From assembly GCA_030638785.1 (NCBI GenBank), contig DAOWDY010000086.1, positions 1-10,276 on the forward strand: a stretch of 10,276 bases of DNA. The letters are read 5' to 3'. The stretch's first letter is position 1, and each line of letters starts with the position of its first letter. The DNA is from Candidatus Thorarchaeota archaeon (GTDB taxonomy: Archaea > Asgardarchaeota > Thorarchaeia > Thorarchaeales > Thorarchaeaceae). A program made the position numbers and the translations under genes. The notes under the pieces were generated by a model. The model was not told the DNA's origin. It was given only the letters and a program-made list of their open reading frames with translations, and did no database searches. Positions 5,642-10,276 of this stretch are shown here, in pieces.

Positions 5642-7032
5642 CCTTCCTCTCTTTGGACTACACCGCCCATAGGCTGGAAACGGCCATGTCCTGGTTTGAC
5701 AGTAGTTCTGTCGAATTCAAACACTTTCTGCCCTCTTACGAAAGTCATCAGGGGAACTCCCGTCATCTTCATACCTTCATAAATTGTCCATCCGCACTTC
5801 GAGAACATCATGTCAGCGGATATTTTCTCTTCCTTTGTTAGGTCGATGAGCACCATGTCTGCATCCGAACCAACCTGTAGGACTCCCTTTCTAGGGTAGA
5901 GGCCGAAGATCTTTGCAGGATTTGAAGAAGTGACCTGAAGGAGCCGTTTAAAGGAAATCCGTCCTTTATTGATACCCTCGGAAAGGAGAACTCTCAATAT
6001 CATCTGTATTCCATCAACCCCAGACCAAGCTTCTCTAATATCGTCTTGACCTACCTCCTTCTTATCTAAAGGACAGGGTGCATGATCACTCACAACCATC
6101 TCAATAGATCCACGAAGAAGCGCTGACCAGAGCGAAGCTCTATCCTCCTTGGTTCTAAGCGGCGGATTCATCTTGCTTTTGGGTCCCAACCTATTCATAT
6201 CATCTCGATAGAATGTAAGATGATGCGGACAGACCTCTGTTGTAACTATAACTCCACGGAGGCGGCCTCTTTCTATTTCATGAATGCCCCCTTTTGTAGT
6301 CACATGTGCAATGTGAAGATGGCCTCCTGTCTCGTCTGCAATTGCAATGTTCTGTCTTATTGCAAGTTGTTCTGCCAAGGGTGGTCTTGCTAAGGCATGA
6401 CTTATTGGTGCATCCCAATCGCCATCCATATCCTTACTGAACTCCTCTATGATACCTTGATCTTCTGAATGAATGGTGACAATTCCTCCATACTCTGCAA
6501 CTTCACTTAACGCACGGGTGATAACTCCTGTATTAGCATAAAATGGAGGACACGTAAATGCCTTGAATGATGCCACACCTTTTGGAATCATGTGCGGAAT
6601 CATTGTGTAATTGCTATCATTTAACATTCCACTGTTGAGCGAGAAATCCACAATTGAGAGGTCCTCGCCTAGTTTGATTTTCGCATCTGCAGCACTCACT
6701 GTATCTGTCTGACCAACTAATGGCATATCAATGAAGGTTGTTACTCCTCCTGCTGCAGCAGCTCTTGAGCCAGTAGTGAAATCTTCGTGATCATCCATCT
6801 CTGAATCGTGGATGTGTGCGTGGGCATCAATGAGTCCTGGCATTAGAATCTTGGAATCAGCATCGATGACTTCCACTGCCTCGGGAAGGTGAGCATCTGA
6901 TGAAAGAGCGCATATCTTTCCATTTGATACTGCTATTCCACCCCTCACTAGTCCACTTTCTAATAATAACTGAGCATTTCTGATTACTAGGTCAACATTG
7001 TTACTATTTTCAGCCCCCGCTGAAGCAGTCAT
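5638..7032 (-). CDS. Cyclic amidohydrolase of the dihydroorotase/allantoinase/dihydropyrimidinase family
   Basis: 464 residues, full length for an allantoinase or hydantoinase. These binuclear-metal TIM-barrel enzymes open cyclic amide rings. The expected metal ligands are in place: DAHAH (His71, His73), the carboxylated-lysine position in SFKAF (Lys157), IHSED (His188), HIAHVTT (His243) and SDHAPC (Asp316). GLIDAHAHIHD, AAAAGGVTTFIDMP, EVCPHHLTF and KMNPPLR read most like allantoinase or archaeal AllB/PyrC-like proteins, but the sequence does not separate allantoinase, dihydroorotase and dihydropyrimidinase. It lies 2 nt after moaD and overlaps the ferredoxin start by 4 nt, so it belongs to the tungsten-enzyme operon. 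No pyrimidine biosynthesis genes are next to it, which argues against a simple PyrC role, and no urate or allantoin genes confirm AllB. I infer that its product or substrate is linked to the oxidoreductase. Confidence 0.88.
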   Translation of the reverse strand: MTASAGAENSNNVDLVIRNAQLLLESGLVRGGIAVSNGKICALSSDAHLPEAVEVIDADSKILMPGLIDAHAHIHDSEMDDHEDFTTGSRAAAAGGVTTFIDMPLVGQTDTVSAADAKIKLGEDLSIVDFSLNSGMLNDSNYTMIPHMIPKGVASFKAFTCPPFYANTGVITRALSEVAEYGGIVTIHSEDQGIIEEFSKDMDGDWDAPISHALARPPLAEQLAIRQNIAIADETGGHLHIAHVTTKGGIHEIERGRLRGVIVTTEVCPHHLTFYRDDMNRLGPKSKMNPPLRTKEDRASLWSALLRGSIEMVVSDHAPCPLDKKEVGQDDIREAWSGVDGIQMILRVLLSEGINKGRISFKRLLQVTSSNPAKIFGLYPRKGVLQVGSDADMVLIDLTKEEKISADMMFSKCGWTIYEGMKMTGVPLMTFVRGQKVFEFDRTTVKPGHGRFQPMGGVVQREEG

Positions 7033-7034
7033 TT

Positions 7035-7316
7035 TCAGCCTCCCCCTACAGGTGGGAACAATGCCACAGCATCATCATTCTCTAGAAGCGTATCGTATCC
7101 ATTCAATAACTCGATTCTCTTACCATTAATCATACATGAGAAGAATCGCTTTAGCTCTCCTGTTCCTTCGTCAATCACAGTTTCTACGAACTTTCTTCCA
7201 TATTTCAGCTTCAGCGCTTCAAGCAGCTCTCGGATGTCCTTTGCTTCCATCTCAATTCTCGGGATGCCTGTGATTTCCCGAACTGTTGCAAAGAACTTGA
7301 CTGTGACCTTCGCCAT
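7035..7316 (-). CDS. moaD: MoaD/ThiS-family ubiquitin-like sulfur carrier protein
   Basis: 93 residues with the beta-grasp pattern of MoaD: KVTVKFFATVREITG at the N-terminus, a helix around IRELLEALKLKYG, CMINGKRIELLNGYDTLL, and NDDAVALFPPVGGG at the end. The C-terminal Gly-Gly is adenylated by a MoaB/ThiF/E1-like enzyme and converted to a thiocarboxylate, which donates the dithiolene sulfurs of molybdopterin or tungstopterin. As first gene of the operon ending in the tungsten oxidoreductase, it most likely supplies that cofactor. Some archaeal MoaD-like proteins (SAMPs) also tag proteins, which cannot be excluded. The ATG has a modest GTGAG five bases upstream. The stop is 2 nt from the amidohydrolase start. 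Confidence 0.88.
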   Translation of the reverse strand: MAKVTVKFFATVREITGIPRIEMEAKDIRELLEALKLKYGRKFVETVIDEGTGELKRFFSCMINGKRIELLNGYDTLLENDDAVALFPPVGGG

Positions 7317-7414
7317 TTTTGCTCACATCGGCTAGTCAGTAAAGAAACAAGGGATTTTAACGGTTACGAAGCGTAAGGATTGGACGTAGAAATCAGGAAC
7401 TGGAGACGCATAGC
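7317..7414. promoter_or_regulatory. Divergent promoter region between the moaD operon and the PfkB kinase gene
   Basis: This 98-bp gap separates two divergent transcription units and should hold both promoters. TTAAAAT on the minus strand (7354-7360) is a TATA-like element placed for a leader of about 15 nt before moaD. The reverse reading of the same AT-rich patch could serve the kinase gene. Next to it is a perfect short palindrome, TTACG-AAG-CGTAA (7364-7376), a candidate operator. All assignments are by eye. Confidence 0.4.
7402..7406 (+). promoter_or_regulatory. Shine-Dalgarno GGAGA supporting the TTG start of the PfkB kinase
   Basis: GGAGA lies eight bases before TTG at 7415. The protein read from this TTG begins MEIVVVGHLSRD, exactly where the first strand of PfkB proteins should begin, and no ATG is near. 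Confidence 0.65.
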
Positions 7415-8299
7415 TTGGAGATTGTGGTAGTAGGCCATCTCAGTAGAGACCTAATAATAACACCAGAGCAGACGAGAGAGGCTCTAGGTGGTGGTCCTGC
7501 CTATGCAATGATTGCTCCCCGCCTAGGGGCTCTTGGGACTGGTATCGTTACACGTGTTGGTTCTGATTTTGAACAGGCTTACATTAACACTTTGAAGAGT
7601 TCTAATCTGGATCTTTCAGGCTTCAGGATTGCAGGCAAACAAACAACACGATTCGTCAACGAGTATGATAAGAAAGGAAAACGAAACCAACGTGTTGAAG
7701 CACTAGCACCTGAGCTTAGATCTGGTGACCTACTCCCAACACATCTTCAAGCCAATATTATCCACTTTTCTCCGATATTGAATGAGGTCCATCCGTCATG
7801 TATTGAGTCAGCCAGAAGCTATGGGGCTCTCGTATCCCTTGACGTTCAAGGATTTACACGAAAGTTAGACGGTGATAGAGTGCTACCTCAGAAATGGGAC
7901 GAGGCATCTCACATTCTTAGAAATGTAGATGTAGTGAAATGTAACAATAACGAGCTTGGATTGATGTTTGGAATGGACTCAGACCTTAGCGCAGTGACCC
8001 ATGTCCTAACTCTTGGTCCAAGGATTGTTGTTTTGACGAAAGATCAATCAGGGGCAACCATCTACACTCGTAATTCGCAGATTGATATTCCTCTAGTTCT
8101 AGCCAACAAACAGATAGACACTACAGGTTGTGGTGACATTTTCATCATAAGCTTCCTGCTCGAGTACATGCGGACTGGTGATGTAAAAAGAGCTGGACTC
8201 TTAGGTGCAACCTGCGCAGCATTCAATGTAGAAACCGTAGGTCCTTACAATATGCCAACTCGCGAAGATGTGGAGAACAGAATGCAATCCTATCTCTGA
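7415..8299 (+). CDS. PfkB/ribokinase-family carbohydrate or nucleoside kinase
   Basis: 294 residues, normal for the family, which transfers phosphate from ATP (or ADP in some archaea) to sugars, nucleosides or inositol. The sequence shows the first strand IVVVGHLSRD, the Gly-rich substrate-side motif GGGPAYAM (25-32), LDVQGFTRK (142-150), VVKCNNNELGLMFG (173-186, matching the family's 'xxNxxE' element) and the C-terminal anion-hole signature DTTGCGDIF (235-243). Asp241 is the expected catalytic base. Cys replaces the more common Ala in DTTGAGD, which is tolerated in the family. The LDVQGF motif is reminiscent of archaeal PfkB proteins acting on nucleosides or inositol, but the substrate is not determined. 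It starts with TTG. The M24 peptidase follows 66 nt downstream on the same strand; co-transcription is possible but not shown. Confidence 0.88.
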   Translation: MEIVVVGHLSRDLIITPEQTREALGGGPAYAMIAPRLGALGTGIVTRVGSDFEQAYINTLKSSNLDLSGFRIAGKQTTRFVNEYDKKGKRNQRVEALAPELRSGDLLPTHLQANIIHFSPILNEVHPSCIESARSYGALVSLDVQGFTRKLDGDRVLPQKWDEASHILRNVDVVKCNNNELGLMFGMDSDLSAVTHVLTLGPRIVVLTKDQSGATIYTRNSQIDIPLVLANKQIDTTGCGDIFIISFLLEYMRTGDVKRAGLLGATCAAFNVETVGPYNMPTREDVENRMQSYL

Positions 8300-8365
8300 T
8301 AGGTGGCGCTTTGAGGAATCCTTTTCTAGTGTGTATGATTTTTCAAAAATGTAGGTGTAAGAGAT

Positions 8366-9550
8366 ATGCTTGAGGACCTCGATAGACTGATGGAAGTAGA
8401 AGGTGTTGATAGCCTACTGGCAATAGGAAATGCTTTCGAAGTCCCGGATATTTTCTGGTTGACCGGATTTCGTTCTCCAGACCCCATTACCTTCCTCCAC
8501 AACCGTGGTGAAGAATCACTAGTGTCTGCAGCCTTCCATACTATCAAACGTGTGACCAAAGAGAGTTTCATTAAACGAACTCATGACCTCACAGAGGTTG
8601 CCAAGGCCCTGATGAAAGAAGGGAAACGATTCACGAAACATCCAGATATTCTTCTCAAGGATCTATTAGAAGCAGAATTTTCTGGAGAGGTTATTGGTGT
8701 ACCTAATCATCTTCCTGCTTCAATGCTTGTAGCAGTTCAAAAACTTGGATACAACATCAAGGTTGTACCAGACCTTCTCAATAACGCACGTGCAACAAAA
8801 TCATCAAGCGAGATTAAGCTCATCGAGAAGGCAGGAAAAGCAACCATAAGAGCCATTTCTCAGGTCATTGAAATGATCAAGGACACAGATATTGGAGCAA
8901 ACGATGTGCTTCTTAAGAACGGCGAACCGTTAACAGTAAGAGATGTCAAATTGGCACTGGATCATTTCCTACTGGATAATGATGCAGAATCTGCAGAGGA
9001 TGCAATTATTGCAGTTGGGAAGAAGGGATTTGATTGGCATTATCTAGGACTACCTGAGGATAAACTCAAGGCAGGCGTGCCCATAATCATGGATGTGTTC
9101 CCGCGTTTGAAGAGAGAGTTCTACGTCGCAGATGTGACTCGTACTGTTGTAAAGGGAACACCACCACCAAAGGTCAAGGAGATGTTTGATGCAGTTCTGG
9201 CTGCAGCTGACGCAGTCATCGATGCCCTCACAGCTGGGGCGAAGATTGATGATGTGAATCTTGAATGTTTCAACACGCTCAAAAAACATGGGTTCAACTC
9301 AACTAGATTAGACCCAGAAGCTGTTGAGGGAATGACACATGGATTGGGTCATGGAATTGGTCTTGCAATTCATGAGGAGCCAAGCCTGTATAACCGTGAA
9401 TCATTCTATGAAGAAGGAAATGTCCTTGCAATTGAACCCGGTGTTTACCTGAAGGAATTTGGCGGCGTAAGAATGGAGAATGATTACGTTGTCACGAAAG
9501 GCAAACCAATTCGAACTACCCTCGGGTTAGACGATGCTATGTACCTCTAG
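8366..9550 (+). CDS. M24-family metallopeptidase (Xaa-Pro aminopeptidase/dipeptidase-like)
   Basis: 394 residues: an N-terminal creatinase-like domain (about 1-145) and a C-terminal 'pita-bread' catalytic domain. All five dinuclear metal ligands can be assigned: Asp243 (IIMDVFP), Asp256 (VADVTRT), His329 (GLGHGIG), Glu357 (AIEPGVY) and Glu371 (VRMENDY). His336 in IHEEP is the usual second catalytic histidine. Keeping all five ligands argues for a true metal-dependent peptidase rather than a creatinase, which lacks them. Prolidases and Xaa-Pro aminopeptidases remove or split next to proline; the exact specificity is not visible. The IMDVFPR...FYVADVTRT block is typical of an archaeal/bacterial 'aminopeptidase P family' group. 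The start has AGGTG eight bases upstream. The stop overlaps that of the convergent flavoenzyme gene, and no terminator is visible. Confidence 0.9.
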   Translation: MLEDLDRLMEVEGVDSLLAIGNAFEVPDIFWLTGFRSPDPITFLHNRGEESLVSAAFHTIKRVTKESFIKRTHDLTEVAKALMKEGKRFTKHPDILLKDLLEAEFSGEVIGVPNHLPASMLVAVQKLGYNIKVVPDLLNNARATKSSSEIKLIEKAGKATIRAISQVIEMIKDTDIGANDVLLKNGEPLTVRDVKLALDHFLLDNDAESAEDAIIAVGKKGFDWHYLGLPEDKLKAGVPIIMDVFPRLKREFYVADVTRTVVKGTPPPKVKEMFDAVLAAADAVIDALTAGAKIDDVNLECFNTLKKHGFNSTRLDPEAVEGMTHGLGHGIGLAIHEEPSLYNRESFYEEGNVLAIEPGVYLKEFGGVRMENDYVVTKGKPIRTTLGLDDAMYL

Positions 9551-10276
9551 TTTCCAACACTCAAAGCGTGGAATGGGCAGACTGAGATACACATACCACA
9601 GCTCTGACATTTCTTTTCATCTATCTGGAAGAGATTCTCCGCTTTATCCACTGTAATGGCATCATAGACACATGATTTAGGACAGAGACCACATCTTGTA
9701 CAGAGGTCAAGATCTACTGCAGGTGGTCCTTCAAGTATGACATTTTCTTTGAGATGACGTAGAGCCAATCCCTGAATATCAAGAACCGAATCATGACCAT
9801 GAGATTCCAACCACTTGTCCATCTCTCCAGCTATTCTTCCATAAACCGTCTGACCCTCAAGAATGGCTGCAGTACATACCTGCACAGCAGAGGCCCCCGC
9901 CATCATGAATTCAATAGCATCCTCACCACTACTGACTCCGCCAACAGCTATTACAGGAAGACTGGTTGCCTTTGCAATATCAGCAACACATCTCATTGCG
10001 ATTGGTCTTATCGCAGCGCCGCTCAACCATCCCTCTCCCCCATCGCTTCCTAACATAGGTCGACCAGTTTCAATATCTATACGAAGACAGGGTCCAAAGG
10101 TGTTGATAGCTACGATTCCATTAACGTGAGGTTCAAGCTCCTTGGCAACTTTGGCTACATCGACCTTGGGTGATAGTTTCGCAAAGATTGGGATATCCAC
10201 AACTTCTCGTAGGGCTTTGGCTATCTCAACATGCCCTCCTACATAGTGAGTGCTGTACTCGAGAGCATGAACTCCA
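9547..10276 (-). CDS. Dihydroorotate/dihydropyrimidine dehydrogenase-like FMN barrel fused to a 2[4Fe-4S] ferredoxin domain (5' end beyond the right edge)
   Basis: The frame is open to the right edge, so the N-terminal part is missing; 242 codons are visible. A GTG near 10200 is internal, because GVHALEYSTHYVGG...EVV continues in frame before it. The barrel half shows IFAKLSPKVDV, NTFGPCLRIDIETGRP, WLSGAAIRPIAMR and the FMN-phosphate segment VGGVSSGEDAIEFMMAGASA, all typical of class 1 dihydroorotate dehydrogenases and PreA/DPYD. The C-terminus carries two ferredoxin motifs, LCTRCGLCPKSC and KCQSCGMCISVC, as in PreA and DPYD, so electrons probably pass to or from ferredoxin-like clusters. The region that normally holds NxSCPN/H reads EYSTHYVGG, without the catalytic Cys and Asn, so orotate or uracil as substrate is doubtful. 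It is convergent with the M24 gene and overlaps it by 4 bp. Confidence 0.87.
   Translation of the reverse strand, partial: GVHALEYSTHYVGGHVEIAKALREVVDIPIFAKLSPKVDVAKVAKELEPHVNGIVAINTFGPCLRIDIETGRPMLGSDGGEGWLSGAAIRPIAMRCVADIAKATSLPVIAVGGVSSGEDAIEFMMAGASAVQVCTAAILEGQTVYGRIAGEMDKWLESHGHDSVLDIQGLALRHLKENVILEGPPAVDLDLCTRCGLCPKSCVYDAITVDKAENLFQIDEKKCQSCGMCISVCPFHALSVGN

Noticed and set aside
5638..7032. Calling the amidohydrolase PyrC (pyrimidine biosynthesis)
   Set aside because: The motifs fit the wider family, and the operon contains tungsten-enzyme genes rather than other pyr genes, so only the family name is supported.
1..10276. RNA genes, CRISPR arrays, insertion sequences or phage genes
   Set aside because: No tRNA-like cloverleaf, regular repeat-spacer pattern, transposase or terminal inverted repeat was seen. 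Nearly all the DNA is used by recognisable metabolic genes.

Overview
The window looks like chromosomal DNA of an anaerobic, H2-metabolising archaeon, probably an Asgard (Thorarchaeota/Lokiarchaeota-like) or related lineage. The evidence is a methanogen-type F420-non-reducing [NiFe]-hydrogenase, a tungsten aldehyde:ferredoxin oxidoreductase, an orphan Lrp/AsnC ligand-binding domain, archaeal-style tight operons and Shine-Dalgarno-led TTG starts. Base composition is moderate rather than AT-rich. The Asgard placement is inference. No methanogenesis gene, RNA gene, mobile element or CRISPR array is visible.

Left block (1-2739, minus strand): a hydrogenase operon in the order D, G, A, then a small peptide, read right to left. 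The large subunit has the N-terminal nickel-site cysteines but stops before the usual C-terminal DPCxxC motif. A new small ORF begins 11 nt later at the same point where methanogen VhuA is split from VhuU. The Ni-site C-terminus is therefore probably a separate peptide that runs off the left edge. A 258-bp control region (2740-2997) separates this operon from a divergent 78-residue Lrp/AsnC-type ligand-binding domain with no DNA-binding part. That region contains three 11-bp direct repeats with exactly 31-bp period.

Centre block (3258-7316, minus strand): a compact four-gene operon in which every junction is a 1-4 nt overlap or a 2-nt gap. Its order is a MoaD-like sulfur carrier, an allantoinase/dihydropyrimidinase-type cyclic amidohydrolase, a four-motif ferredoxin subunit, and the tungsten oxidoreductase. 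The oxidoreductase and the ferredoxin each lack one expected cluster cysteine (replaced by Asp and Asn). MoaD can supply sulfur for the tungstopterin. The hydrolase suggests that the pathway handles a cyclic amide or N-heterocycle, but the substrate is unknown.

Right block (7415-10276): on the plus strand, a PfkB-family sugar/nucleoside kinase and an M24 metallopeptidase. These converge, with a 4-bp stop-codon overlap, on a minus-strand gene cut by the right edge. That gene is a dihydroorotate/dihydropyrimidine-dehydrogenase-like FMN barrel fused to a two-cluster ferredoxin, and it seems to lack the usual catalytic cysteine loop.

The common theme is low-potential electron transfer: H2 through the hydrogenase, aldehyde-type oxidation through the tungsten enzyme and its ferredoxin, and a ferredoxin-tailed flavoenzyme. 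The strongest leads are the split hydrogenase large subunit, the phased repeats upstream of the hydrogenase, and the tungsten enzyme-hydrolase operon with two altered cluster sites.
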